From positions 4,045,390 through 4,109,389 of the forward strand of contig NC_092110.1 of NCBI RefSeq assembly GCF_045679555.1: 64,000 nucleotides of DNA. Reading direction: 5' to 3'. The translations under genes were made by a program, and so were the position numbers. Below are positions 37,101 to 49,101 of the stretch, in pieces. How positions within the stretch are numbered: the first letter of the stretch is position 1; each line of letters opens with the position of its first letter. The notes under the pieces were generated by a model. It did no database searches, was not told the origin of the DNA, and worked only from the letters and a program-made list of their open reading frames with translations. The DNA comes from Salvelinus alpinus (Eukaryota; Chordata; Actinopteri; Salmoniformes; Salmonidae).

Positions 37101-40100
37101 ATTGAGAGCATCCTGTCGGGCTGTATCACCGCCTGGTACGGCAACTGCACTGCCCACAACCGCAAGGCTCTCCAGAGGGTGGTGTCAAAGCTGGGACCGA
37201 GAGACTGAAAAACAGCTTCTATCTCAAGGCCATCAGACTGTTAAATAGCCACCACTAGCACATTAGAGGCTGCTTCCCTATATAGATAGACTTGGAATCA
37301 CTGGCCACTTTAATAATGGAACACTAGTCACTTTAATATTGTTTACATATTTTGCATTACTCATCTAATATGAATATACTGTATTCTATCCTACTGTATC
37401 TTAGCCTATGCCGCTCTAACATTGCTCGCCCAAATATTTATATATTCTTAATTCCATTCCTTTAGATTTGTGTGTATTGTTGTGAAATTGTTAGATATTA
37501 CTGTTAGATATTACTGCACTGTTAGAGCTAGAAACACAAGCATTTCGCTACACCCGCAATAACATCTAATAAACACATGTATGTGACAAATAAATTTGAT
37601 TCGATTTTTATAAGGAAAATCAGTCAATTTAAATAAATTCATTAGGCCCTAATCTATGGATTTCACATGACTCGTCAGGGGCGCAGCCATGGGTGGGCAT
37701 AGGCCCACCCACTGGGGAGCCAGGCTGAGCCAATCAGTTTTTTATCACAAAAGGGCTTTATTACAGACAGAAATACTCCTCATTTTCATCAGCTGTCCGT
37801 GTGGCTGGTCTCAGATGATCCCGCAGGTGAAGAAGCCGGAAGTGGAGGTCCTGGGCTAGCGTGATTACACGTGATCTTCGGTTGTGAGGCCGGTTGGAAG
37901 TACTGCCAAATTCTCTAAAATGACGTTGAGGGTGGCTTATGATAGAGAAATTAATGTTAAATTCTTTGGCAACAGCTCTGGTGGACATTCCTGTAGTCAG
38001 CATGCAAATTGCATGCTCCCTCAAAACCTGTGGCATTGTGTTGTGTAACAAAACTGCACATTTCAGAGTGGCCTTTTATTGTCCCCAGCACAAGGTGCAC
38101 CTGCGTAGCGATAATGCTGTTTAATCAGCTTCTTGATATGCCACACCTGTCAGGTGGATGGATTATCTTGGCAAAGGATTTTGTGCATTTGGAACATTTC
38201 TGGGATATTTTATTTCAGCTCATGAAACATGGCCCAAACCTTTACATGTTGAGTTTATATTTTTGTTCAGTATATTATATAGTATACTGTGAATGCGCCA
38301 TTAGAGGCAGGAGATATGTGGGTATGACTTCAATACATTATATTAGTGACAACACATACACAAATATATCCTAAGCATCAGCGTAATCTAATCGAGGCTC
38401 CATGTTTATCCTTCCCAGGCAGGGTATATTTGAGGTACAGGTAGACCATTTACCTGACGGTGCCATCAGAGGAAGAAGACAGGAGGCTCCGGTCGTCTCT
38501 GGACCAGCAGAGATCATACACGATACTGAGGTGGCCGTTGAAGGCAGCCAACACCTTACCTGAAGGAATCTCATACACTGAGAAAAAAAAAAACGATGAG
38601 ATAACTTCAATAATAAATAAAAAATTCACACCTGTTTGGGAGTAGCACACAGAATTCATTCCTCAAGTGAATCAATCTCCTTAGCTCAGTGTAAGTGACG
38701 TTTTAGGGTGTTTTCACACTTGCAACAAGGCACTAAAGTAATACTGCAAAAAATGTGTCAAAGCAATTCAACTTTTTGTCCTGAATACAAAGTGTTATGT
38801 TTGGGCCAAATCCACTCTCCATATTTTCAAGCATGTTATAGATATGCTTGTACTCATTAAGTACTGTGGAGTTTTTCAGGATAAAAAATAAACAGAATGG
38901 AGCTAGGTACAGGCAAAGTCCTAGAGGAAAACCTGGTTCAGTCTGCTTTCCACCAGACACTGGGCAATTAATTCACCTTCCAGCAGGACAATAACCTAAA
39001 ACAAAAGGCCACATCTACACTGGAGTTGCTTACCAAGAAGACAGTGACTGTTCCTGAGTGGCTGAGTTAGTTTGACTTTAATCTATGGCAAGACTTGAAA
39101 ATTGTTGTCTAGCAATGATCAACAACCAATTTGACAGAGCTTGATGAATTTTTTAAATAATAATGGGCAAATGTTGCACTACCAGGGTGTGGAAAGCACT
39201 TAGAGACTTACCCAGAAAGACTACAAAGTATTGACTCAGGGGTGTGAATACTTAAGTAAATGAGACATTTCTGTATTGCATTTCTAAAACCACGTTTTCC
39301 CTTTGTCATTATGGGGTATTACGTGTAGATGGGTGAGAAAAATTATCTATATAATCCATTTTTAATTCCAGCTGTAACACAACAAAATGTGGAATAAGTC
39401 AAGGGGTATGAATACTTTCTGAAGGCACTGAGCACTAAGGTAGCTCTGAGTAGGGGTTTACATTTCTTACCTATGATGGGGAAGGCATCTCTGTCAGCAC
39501 ACGCAGCAGCCAGCTTCCTCCCGTCGTGGGAGAATCGTATCGTGAAACAGCCCATCTGACCACCGCGGAACGACAGCATGGGCTTATTAGGGATCCGGCA
39601 CACCTGCAACACAAATACAACTTCATCAAATAACACATCTGGGGACAACTGATGACATTTCTGGATTTCCCAGCAAAACGCACAACCACCACAGAACATT
39701 GTGTAAATGTTGTCTCAAAGTTGTGTTTCTCAACATGCCATCGTGACTTTATAACAACAATTGGACAGCCCTTGAATTGGGTAGCAGTTAGATACTGTTA
39801 GACAATAGAACAGAGAGTCAAGATTCTTAGAATAGAAGTTCTTTAGTAAACAGACCTGGCCAGGCATTCTGCTCCAATGGAGCTCAGGTTTGTTGCCTAG
39901 AGGTTGTGTTATGGTTCTCCTGGTGATCTCACTCTGCAGCTCGCTAAAGGAAGTGGAGCCTCTCTCCTGCTGCAAGGCCATCATGGAGCGGATACTAGGG
40001 TCCACCTACACAACAGACCAGCACATGGTCAAACCTCAACAGCCTAAAACAGCAGTGGACCAAACCACAACTCACCCTTTGGGAAATAAAACAGCCCAAA

Positions 40101-43100
40101 ACAGCAACTCCTTATGGATGAAGATTTGATTTCTGCAACTAAACTGCTACTACTACTAATGTACTAATACATTACTATTATACTATTGCTATTAGTATTA
40201 TTAGCATTATCATCATAGTGGTGGTAGTAGTAGTTTTGCTAAAGCAGACATATCAGTAACATGTTTTTGTAGTATGATTTCTAAGCAGTATCGACTTACA
40301 TGATCAGGTAGTTTGAGGCCTTTCACAGTGATGTAGAGGGTGGATGTGTATCTGCTACGGGGATATCTCCTCCACCAGTCCACTACCTCAATGGTATTTT
40401 CTTGTCTCTTTCCCCGGGGAGGGGGACAGAAGAGCTGCAAACGCAGTTTACTGTCGATGTTCAGCACTCCGTTAGTGCCCACAAGCTGCAGGGAGAAATA
40501 AATAAAAATTCTTTCTCTTCAATAATGGATATTCATAACTGAAAACATTTCTAAATGCATTACCTTTAGAAATGCCCAGGCGATTTTTCGAAACCCTCGT
40601 TCATGTCTGTCGACATCAACGTTGGCTCTGGCTTCCTCCATGGTCATAAAATCCAGGACCTGAAATATATTTAAAAGACAATCTTTTCAAAATGGCCTTT
40701 AGGAAAAAGTTTGACATCTGGTTAATGCTTGACGTGTGTCAAGATATTGGTGTCACAAACCCATCCTCTTTTCATTATTTTTACCTCAAAAAAGAGCATA
40801 ACTCTAGGGCCTTCGTGGTTATCCTGGAGGAAATATCCAAAGCGCTCGTTGAAGATGATCTGCTCATCCCACTCCGGAACTGTTGACTTGTTCTTCTTGA
40901 AGTCAAAAGGCTGGGTGATGATGGGAAGGATATGCTCCACACTCTCCTGCTCGTAGAATGACGAGACCGGGCGGTGACTGCAAAATATAGAGAAGGACAC
41001 AAAAACGATTTGATCACAATTCTCGTCACCACCAGTTTTTACATTTGTTGTGACGGTAACATTTAACAATTAGCCTGGTTCCAGGTTGGTTTGTGCTGCC
41101 AACTACTATGGTCATAGTCAGATCGATTTAAGCTGCAAACTGCTATGTTTATTGCCAAACAACAACCATAGGAGTTGAATAACAGCACAAACAGATCTGG
41201 ACCACCAAGCTAGTAACATCAAAAACCCACAATTAACAAAATCACAAACTAACAAAACCATTTCTCACCTGTCCTCTTTTTTCACGTATTGCCCAGTCAT
41301 CTCGTCAATAACGTGGATCTTGACCATGGGATGTGAGACCAGCAAGTCAGTCTTCAGGCGGTCTGTCCTGTGGATGTACACTCCCAGGACCAGGTTGTCA
41401 TCAAAGACTGGTCTCCGAGGAGTTTCAACAATCTCTGTATCACTCTCCTCCTTCACCACTACCACCAAGGAAAGAAGTGTTACTCAATGTTATTATCATG
41501 TTATTCACCTTTCAAGTAGAGTATTTTGTGCTTCCATATCTTCCTACAATAGTATCACACTAACTAATGTTACTGAAGATAGCAAAAAAACATCACACCA
41601 ACTTTTCAAGAACAGCTTAGCCACATAATTCCTAACTGTTCATAATGCATGACCAGCTGAATGTTTTCTTAGCTTTTTATACCCACATTGTTTTATTTTT
41701 TTCTTCTTTTTGCCTTTTGATTTGAAAGATTCTAGTCTGTCCTCCTCGTCCTCCTCTTGGTGGCTTTCTTGACTCTTCTCTTTGGACCTCTTCCTTTCAG
41801 TGACGTCGTCAGACTGGCTGTTCTGCAGATCTTCTATCATACTGTAAAACAAAATGGAAAATAAATATGATAATCTATTCTATGGTATTAATGGGTAATT
41901 TAGGTTTATAGCCTGGTCCCAGATCTGTTTTTGCTTTATAGCCAACTTCTATGAACATTGTTATGCCAAGAATATGGCCATAAAGGTTGCCAAGATAGAA
42001 CAAACAGATCTGGCTAGGTCATTTACAGCTTTCTTCCAGGTTCATGCAAACCTCACTAGTTATCCAGTAAGACTTCTACACACCTCGTCTCCCTCTCCGG
42101 ATCCAATGACGACCTCAGCTTCTTCTTCTTCTTTGCACCTTCATTGTTTAATGCTACTACTTCCTGAGCGGCAGCGTTGGTCTTGTCTGTTGTTGACTTC
42201 TTGTGTACAGTCTTCTTCACAGTAGCCATCTCCTCTTCCTGTGCCATCTGCTTCTGGTACTCATGAAGTAACTCATCCTCAGCTTCCACCGCAACCTCAC
42301 TCTGGACCCCGGACACCTCCTCTCCTCCTTTGCTGTTCCCTTTCTTACTCTTTCTCCTCTGTATATTCGCAGGGCCTTCCGACTCTAAGGAGGCCTTGGA
42401 TTTGGGTGTTTTGGCATTTTCAGCAGTACTATCAGTCTGGTCGATTTGAATGATATAACTGTCCTCCTGCTGCACTGGGGCTGGAGGCAGCTCCCTTTTA
42501 CTTTTCCTCTTCCCTTTGGTTGGTTGCTCCTCCTCATCCTGGTTCCCATTGTTGTTGTTGTTGACCTTCTCTGTTACCTCCCTCTCCCTACGCTTGTTCT
42601 TGGTGAAACGAGGACTGCCCTGGTCAGCGTGGTAGGTGTTCTGATGAACAGTCTCATCGTCCTCTGTGTCTTTCACAATGTCAAGGTTTTGTTTCAAAGT
42701 TTGGAGCTGAACGAGAAGAGTGGGGGCGCAAAGGTAAGAATAGACATTTATGTGCATGGAAGTTCATTTTACAGAGACCATGCACAACAAATATTGTTAA
42801 AGTGATTTCAGTGCCAAACCTTCTTGATCTGACCTATTCCAACGTACCACAATACTCTCCTGCTCTGGCTGATCTGGGCTCTTCTTCTTCTTCACTTTTT
42901 TCTTCTCCGATGTAGCCGGGTCAGTGTATCTCTTGAAGACCTCGTCAAATCTGGCCCTGGTCTTAGCTCGGGCTTCACTCTCACCTAGATAAGAAATATA
43001 GTCTGTTACTCTGTTTACTTTATTCATAAGGCCAGGTATTAATTTATTAACCATGTTATGGTATGTAGCCCCAATACAGTCAATGTTTGGAAAATACTGC

Positions 43101-43126
43101 AATTGTGTGTACTCACCTGCTGGCAT
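25170..43126 (-). CDS. ahi1: Jouberin (AHI1): WD40 and SH3 ciliary protein, 26 coding exons
   Basis: Jouberin is a transition-zone/basal-body protein needed for cilium formation; human mutations cause Joubert syndrome. Exons from the 5' end (minus strand): 43117-43126, 42848-42984, 42084-42706, 41687-41841, 41269-41458, 40785-40977, 40564-40659, 40300-40485, 39856-40005, 39471-39603, 38454-38577, 36263-36492, 35959-36065, 35713-35831, 33995-34125, 33579-33719, 32208-32398, 32035-32080, 31904-31956, 31633-31732, 31034-31092, 30775-30843, 28749-28911, 28344-28468, 27848-27927, 25170-25362. Sum 3,804 nt, 1,267 aa (human 1,196), all joins in phase. Order: basic/acidic N-terminus; conserved [22 protein letters not shown]40 region of about 580-908 ([20 protein letters not shown]); SH3 of about 1082-1135 ([30 protein letters not shown]); lysine-rich tail. 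The start [12 protein letters not shown] matches vertebrate MPTAESEAK. Introns are loaded with transposons, but exons are undamaged. Confidence 0.96.
25410..27014 (+). mobile_element. Full-length Tc1 element in AHI1 intron 25
   Basis: About 1.6 kb, between TA dinucleotides. Both ends read CAGTGGGGAGAA(C/T)AAGTATT inward. The inverted ends are about 200 bp and each contains a second internal copy of AAGTATTTGAT, the IR/DR layout of fish Tc1 elements. The inside is one open transposase gene. It is antisense to AHI1. The few differences between its two ends suggest a fairly young insertion. Confidence 0.95.
25781..26800 (+). CDS. Tc1 transposase, uninterrupted open frame (339 aa)
   Basis: Cut-and-paste DDE transposase that binds the element's ends and moves it to TA sites. 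[20 protein letters not shown] opens a paired-like helix-turn-helix domain of about 1-110 with the GRPR-like linker [14 protein letters not shown]. The catalytic domain shows D153 ([11 protein letters not shown]), D243 ([11 protein letters not shown]) and E278 ([11 protein letters not shown]), giving DD34E. The glycine-rich box is [18 protein letters not shown]. Two oddities against the usual family sequence: HDNDLKHT instead of HDNDPKHT (Pro to Leu at 246), and GGGNILWGC appears one residue shorter than the common GGGNIMLWGC. It has no stops or shifts, so it is the only full-length Tc1 transposase frame in the window. Whether it is active is unknown. Confidence 0.95.
   Translation: MAKTRGLCKDIRDKIVDLHRAVMGYRTIGKQLGEKATTVGAIIRKWKKFKMTVNHPRSGAPCKISPREASMIMRKVRDQPRTTRQYLVNDLKRAGTTVSTKSISNTLRRHGLKSCSARKVPLLKPAHVQARLKFANDHLDDPEEEWEKVMWSDETKIELFGLNSTRRLWRKKKDEYNPKNTIPTVKHGGGNILWGCFSAKGTGRLHRIEGRMDGAMYREILANNLLPSVRALKMGRGWVFQHDNDLKHTARATKEWLRKKHLKVLEWPSQSPDLNPIENLWRELKVRIAQRQPRNLKDLEMVCMEQWAKIPAAVCANLVKNYRRRMISVISNKGFCTKY
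27340..27740 (-). mobile_element. LINE reverse-transcriptase fragment in AHI1 intron 25
   Basis: On the minus strand one reads [20 protein letters not shown], which carries the YADD catalytic motif of non-LTR reverse transcriptases. Upstream is a diverged GSILGP-like stretch (KGVS-GSILGP). The frame is broken in several places, so this is an old 5'- and 3'-truncated LINE piece. Confidence 0.75.
29021..30719 (+). mobile_element. hAT transposon, internally deleted, with 8-bp target duplication
   Basis: Ends CAGAGGTGTGG and CCCACCTCTG are inverted repeats, and the 8 bases GTATGTTC are present on both flanks (29,013-29,020 and 30,720-30,727), diagnostic for hAT. Subterminal DNA is full of GACTTG/CAAGTC motifs on both sides, typical of transposase-binding clusters. 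The only coding remnant is one exon at about 29,280-29,454 with a BED zinc finger ([20 protein letters not shown] then [11 protein letters not shown]) ending at a GTAAGT donor; no catalytic hAT domain follows. Hence it is a non-autonomous derivative. A run of 17 or more C lies at about 29,870. It sits in AHI1 intron 22. Confidence 0.9.
32671..33021. mobile_element. Small hAT-type MITE in AHI1 intron 16
   Basis: About 350 bp with ends CAGGGGTGTCAAACTCAT and GGGCCAGACACCCCTG. The flanks CTATAAAC and CTATAAAG give an 8-bp target duplication with one mismatch. There is no coding capacity. Confidence 0.85.
33133..33244. repeat. Inverted repeat, possible foldback element
   Basis: CCGGTCTACTTATTGCCCCC at 33,133-33,152 has its near complement (GGGGACAATAAGTAGACCAGAG) at about 33,226-33,246, with a loop of about 75 bp. 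No coding content; it lies in AHI1 intron 16. Confidence 0.7.
33278..33385 (+). repeat. Minisatellite, about five 20-22 bp units
   Basis: Tandem units of the form CACCTACACAGAGAGAATGCC, with length variation from GAGAG to GAGAGGG or GAGACAG, repeat about five times within AHI1 intron 16. The array has no unique spacers, so it is not CRISPR. Confidence 0.85.
34225..35556 (+). mobile_element. Broken Tc1-like element, interrupted, AHI1 intron 14
   Basis: Left end CACTCACCGGATAGTTTATT follows TA; right part ends with CCTAATAAACTGG. The transposase N-terminus reads [20 protein letters not shown] then [11 protein letters not shown]. It is then interrupted by a foreign segment (about 34,473-34,935) and resumes as [29 protein letters not shown] and [12 protein letters not shown]. 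The final catalytic part is missing. The right end runs directly into a mirror-image copy of itself (see 35,514-35,593). A related internally deleted copy lies at 45,767-46,548. Confidence 0.8.
34473..34935 (+). mobile_element. LTR-like fossil inserted in the Tc1 element
   Basis: The segment splits a Tc1 transposase. It carries a TATA-like GGGTTATAAATGG at about 34,757, followed about 110 bp later by AATAAA, the order expected in a long terminal repeat of a retrovirus-like element. No coding part is present, so if correct it is a solo LTR fossil. Clear terminal bases and target duplication could not be fixed by eye, and family and age are unresolved. Confidence 0.35.
35514..35593. repeat. Near-perfect palindrome at Tc1 right end
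   Basis: The arm beginning CAAAGGGGGGTCCGACCCG and continuing to GGGTGTACC is mirrored by GGTACACCCATTTAGTACCG and GGTCGGACCCCCTTTG, with a centre of only about 10 bases (TAATAAACT). The second arm is not expected in a normal element end. Confidence 0.85.
36678..38273 (-). mobile_element. Tc1 element (minus) carrying a LINE insertion
   Basis: Ends ACTGAACAAAAATCTAAACT and TTTATATTTTTGTTCAGT are inverted repeats, next to TA-rich flanks. On the minus strand 38,040-37,760 encodes a Tc1 transposase N-terminus ([34 protein letters not shown]). The rest of the transposase is absent, and in its place lies a LINE fragment. Located in AHI1 intron 11. Confidence 0.8.
36760..37612 (+). mobile_element. 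LINE (L2-like) 3' end nested in a Tc1 element
   Basis: Plus-strand frames give the C-terminal part of a reverse-transcriptase protein: [20 protein letters not shown], then [20 protein letters not shown] in another frame, and [20 protein letters not shown] and [20 protein letters not shown]. The 3' UTR ends with the salmonid LINE tail CATTTCGCTACACCCGCAAT and AAATTTGATTCGATT. It is 5' truncated and frame-broken, as usual for dead LINE copies. Confidence 0.85.
38780..39430 (+). mobile_element. Truncated Tc1 element, AHI1 intron 10
   Basis: Right end AATACTTTCTGAAGGCACTG is the same as that of the copy at 22,897-23,694. Broken transposase pieces include [10 protein letters not shown] and [20 protein letters not shown]. 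The left inverted end is missing. Multiple frame breaks are present. Confidence 0.75.
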
Positions 43127-44012
43127 TCTCGAATGCTGAAGTGACACTCATTCTGCATGCAAAGGGCCAAGGGAGATTTTCCTCCTAAAAAATGCAAGGC
43201 AGCAGACTAATCAGATAGCTAATTTAGCTATCTAGTTAGCTAACGTTAGGTCACAATACAATGGTATGGGTCTGACTGCAAACAATGGAAGTTTTCCAAC
43301 TTTTATTTGAACAATATGCAAGCCTGCCTAGTTAGTCCATTTTGACCAGATGGGTTAGGCCTACTCAACTGATGACAACAAACATAGCTAGCTATATAGA
43401 GCTATTGCTAGCTAGCTTGCCGTTATAGCTAAGTTGCTAACGTTACTGACATTAGCTAACGCTAGCTAATCTGGCTAGCTAGGGTGACCACAATGCTGCC
43501 AAACTTAGCGGTGTTTTGCAATATTGTTTATTTAAGTGAATGTACATGCAGACTAACATCGACAACCGGAAAAACATACAATTTACCACAATATTTGAGT
43601 AAACGATTGGGACCACGACACTAGCTCCGTTGCGATGGTTTCCATAACAACAACAGTAGTGATGGGGTAAAAATATTGTGGATGACGTTTCAGCCATGGT
43701 CTTTGATTTCACCAATGAACATCGCGGAGCGAAGTATCCTCCGCCCATCTAACGTCCAGCTGAATTCTATTTATTTTTTAGCAATATGTGTGCAATGTAA
43801 CTTTTATCAATCAGTAATATTTCCTTGGAGAATATATAGATGAAAATGTATCCAAGACATTGCACATCAGCCATTTTTTCACCATATCTGAATCTACTCT
43901 GCAGAACTCTACTTTTGGATAGCAATTAATACATAGCCAAATGTGTATGCATTTATCTTTTACGTATTTAGCATTTTGCTAAACGTTTTCGAACGTTGCT
44001 GATAGAAATGCC
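43127..44012. promoter_or_regulatory. AHI1 5' flank, probable promoter region
   Basis: The AHI1 5' UTR exon probably starts after an acceptor-like TTTTTTAG near 43,185, with transcription starting further upstream. The stretch 43,215-43,490 is rich in GCTAGC and TAACGTTA motifs, common around fish transcription starts. On the plus strand an ATG at 44,013 opens 12 codons (MARADVILHVKE) ending at a GTATGT donor (44,048). This could be the first exon of the armadillo gene, but its phase does not fit the next exon I can see. Confidence 0.4.
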
Positions 44013-44084
44013 ATGGCTAGAGCTGATGTGATTCTACATGTCAAAGAGGTATGTGTGTTCTACGTAGGCTATTTCTATCTATTT

Positions 44085-45240
<1,156 letters not shown>

Positions 45241-45766
45241 TATATGCCTTCATTCTTGCTGGTTAGTGAAAGGTGAAAGTCATGGCACATATGTGGGATG
45301 TTGTGTTTTGTCAACATTTTATTCTAACCCAACATGACTCTGTTTTCCAAACTAGATGTAATCTCAATTTGCTTCATTTTTGTTGTAGACTCAAACAGCG
45401 ACGATATCGTGTCAGTTGATTGGGGGATTCCACTACTGGGTTTAGCCAAGCGTTATGATCCTCAAATCCTAAATAATGCAGTTTGGGCCCTTTTAAACCT
45501 CACACTGTCTGGTAGGTCTGCACAGGAATATGTCCACCAGTAGATAATATACATATCTCAGGTTGCTGCCACATTCTGGGTTGTTGCTGTGTTAATATGT
45601 TCAAAATGGGTGGAGTTTAAATGACACATTAGTTGACTGTGTTCAGCTTGTTTGTTGACTTTTCAAAATAAGTGATGTGTGTCACTGTTAACCATAGAGA
45701 TCAAATCAAGAATAGATTGTGGTCCCAACATTAATTATGAACCCTCATAACTCATTCCTAGACATA

Positions 45767-46548
45767 CTCACCGGCCGGTTTATTGGGTAAACCCATCTAG
45801 TACCGGGTCGGACCCCCCCCTTTGTCTCCAGAACAGCCTGAATTATCCGGGGCATTCCATAAGATATCGGTAACGTTCTACAGGGATGTTGGTCCATACT
45901 GACGCGATGGCATCACGCAGTTGCTGCAGATTGGACGGCTGTACATTCATGCTGCGAAACAGCCCTTTCCATCTCATTCCAAAAACGCTTTATTGGGGTG
46001 AGGTCAGGGGACTGCACAGGCCACTCAAGTAAACTGAACTCGCTGTCATATTCCAGGCAATATTCTTCCACTCCTCAAATGTCCAGTGTTGGTGATTGCC
46101 TGCCCACTGGAGACACTTGTTGTTGCGATAACCCATCCGTGACAAGGATCGGCGAGTTGTGCGTACCGAGATGCCGTTTTGCACACCACTATTGTACTGC
46201 GCCGTTATTTGTCCGTGGCCTACCTGTTAGCTTGCACGATTCTTGCCATTCTTCTTCGACCTGTCTCATCAACGAGCTGTTTTTGCCCACAGGACCCTAG
46301 ACACTGTTGTGCGTGACAAGCCAGCCCAGGAGGGCGTCCGTTTCTTAGGTACTGGATCTGGCACGACGATCATACCACACTCAAAGTGGCATAGGTCACT
46401 TGTTTTGCCAATTCTAACATTTGATCGAGCAATAACTGAATGCCTGTCTGCCTGCTTTATATAGCAAGCCACGGCTACGTGACTCACTGTCTGTACTAGC
46501 GATCCATTTTCGTGAACAGGGTGTACTTAATAGACTGGGCAGTGAGTG
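45767..46548 (-). mobile_element. Internally deleted Tc1-like element
   Basis: TA-flanked, with ends CTCACCGGCCGGTTTATT and CTGGGCAGTGAGTG, the same subfamily as the element at 34,225. The minus strand keeps a broken N-terminal transposase (RIGKTSDLCHFECGMIVV, GLSRTTVSRVLW) and SLSRMGYRNNKCLQWAGNHQ. The catalytic end is absent. It lies in an intron of the armadillo gene. Confidence 0.8.
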
Positions 46549-47537
46549 TATGTCTCCATATCTGGCCAATATGAAGTGTGCCTTCTTTTACCTATCCATT
46601 AATCTTGCATTGCATCAGCCTGCATTAGCCTTGTTCTTTGTTTCTAGAGAGCACGATGAGTGCTATGTGAAGAGGGAGCCATTCCTGTCCTGACACTTCA
46701 GTCCTCCACCTATGAGGTCCAGGTAAAAAGAAATCAACTGTCACGGTCTCCTGTACGTTAACCAAATGTTGCTGCATAAAATAAAACACATTAAGTATCA
46801 GTGTGCTGCAGGTATTTTTGTATTTATGAAACAGTTGGAACAAAATGATGTAGCACAATGGTCAATGTTTGTGCTTTCTTTTATCACATGGTGAGCTTGT
46901 TAATAAATTATCAAACTGACACACATTCTTCCTGAATGTCAGTTCTACAGCTGCTCTGCCCTAAGCAATATAGCCACTGTCCCTGAGCATCATCCCAAAA
47001 TGTTGGGCATTGGAGACCGTTTTCTGTTGAAGTCTCCCCTGACGCTCATGTCCTTATCAGTGCAAAAGGTAATGTTTGGTCTTAACTGACCTTATGTCGA
47101 ACAAATGTTACACTCTGAACCCAGGTCTGCATGACAGAATACCTTTCAGTGTGAAGTACTATTTCTGGTATTTCAATTACTTTTCAATACATTTCAAAAC
47201 AAGTATTTAGATCATCTTTATTTGAAAAAACAAGTAGTTGAATATTGGAATGTTTTTGGAAATACATTTGGAAGGTATTTGAAAATACTCCAATACACTC
47301 TCATGCAGTTAAACCCAGGCATTTGAAAATAGCATTTGAAATAAGTATTTGAAAATACTTTCAAATACTATTTGGTTTTTACAAATAACCATTCAAATAC
47401 TCAAATAAAATTGCTTGTTTTGGGCTGTGTATTTGAAAGCACTCAAATACACAGAAAAAAGTACTTTTAAATAATAAATACTGAAATACACATGTATTTG
47501 AACCCATATCTGCTGCCATGTAATATTTTCTTACACT

Positions 47538-47759
47538 TGGTGCACCTGAGTGGCACAGTGGTCTAAGACACTGCATCTCAGTGTTTGCGGCATCACTATG
47601 GACACCCAGGTTCAAATCCAGGCTGTATCACAACTGGCCGTGATTGGGATTCCCATAGTGCGGCGCACAATTGGCCCAGCGTCATCCGGTGTAGGCCGTC
47701 ATTGTAAATAAGAATTTGTTCTTAACTGACATGCCTAGTTAAATAAAGGTTTAAAAAAA
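47538..47759 (+). mobile_element. tRNA-derived SINE, plus orientation
   Basis: The head CACCTGAGTGGCACAGTGG resembles a Pol III A box and GGTTCAAATCC fits a B box. The body includes CCATAGTGCGGCGCACAATT, and the 3' tail TTGTTCTTAACTGACATGCC leads into an A-rich end. This is the clearest copy of the SINE also seen at 15,640, 18,888 and 57,035. Confidence 0.88.
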
Positions 47760-49101
47760 AAAACTCTGCCAAAATGTTTTATTTTATTTCTAGAATGCAT
47801 CCCAAGCTTGCAAATGCCTTCGAATCCTTTCAGTGAATGGTAATTATAACGTGTAACCAGGGAAAACACCCATTTAACTTTATAAGGCACATATTCAACA
47901 CAGATTGTGCAGAGCCTTGTGGATTGGCTGCAGTGAGTGTGATTGTTATGCTTTATCTTGTGGTTGTGACCAGGGGCCTGTTGCACAAAACTAGGATAAG
48001 GGATTAAGCCAGGATATCTTGGTGATCCTGGCTCAATTGATCCGTAATCCGGTTGCACTAAAGATGGATAGGGGGCAGGAGGATATGTTATGGTATAAAT
48101 TACCATGGAGATTTATTCTGTGGAGCTAGCCTGCTCCAGACCAGGCTAAATTCCAGGATCTATTTAATCTCATCCCTAATGTCAGTCAGCAGTCACCACA
48201 AATGGAAACCAATAGTTATTTCACTGCTCACTATACATTGTTATCACATATAACTAGACCCACTGTTATTATTTAAACGTTTGTGATCATTAATTTCAAT
48301 GATTTTGGATAAAAAATGATTTTTAGATGATGTTGCTATCATTAGATAATTTACAGTTTCCCATAGACTATAAGGCTATATATAAAATGATAGAATATTA
48401 TGGCCACAGAGGGGAAAAAAACACAAGTCATAATATTGTAACCAGTTGTTTTAAAGGAGGACAGTTGTTAAAATGACAGATGTGGGGCATTTCGTGAAAT
48501 TGTACTTCAGTATGGTTTCATAAACAAAGACATGCTGATGTGCCAGAATATTAAGTATCACATTGTCATAAGTATCAAAACTGTAAAAACAATATGTAGC
48601 TTTTCTGCAGAAAGAACCAGCCTCATAAATTTATGACTTTATCCTTTTTCTTCAGTGTGGCCCTAGTACTCTGTCATATAAACAAATACACATTCCATAT
48701 GAATATAAAAACACAATGTGTAACATTATGTTCCTTTATTGAATAAGGACAAAACAAAGCAGGTAAACCATCAGCTCCTTTCGAAACTGAAGTCACAGTG
48801 ACTCTACAAGATGGAAAGCACAGAATCCAAGCATATTATACAAAATGATACATACACATTCAAAGGTCTGTATATAACACACCCTGCATGTCTGCACACT
48901 AAAATAAATGCAGGACAAATCCATACACATCAACTGAACAGACAAATGAATGGATGCAGTAGCCTCCCTGCAGCCTTGTATTACACACAGTATACCGCAC
49001 AAACATCATAAGAGGCCAAATTCGTCAAAAAACGAACCCAAAAAAAACCAAATTCCTCTGCCACCGCAGGACATATTTAACCAAAATTTAAAGCACACAT
49101 A

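Noticed and set aside
44013-44048. Twelve-codon first exon of the armadillo gene
   Set aside because: A good start and donor, but its phase does not fit the next visible exon; kept only as a remark in the promoter entry.
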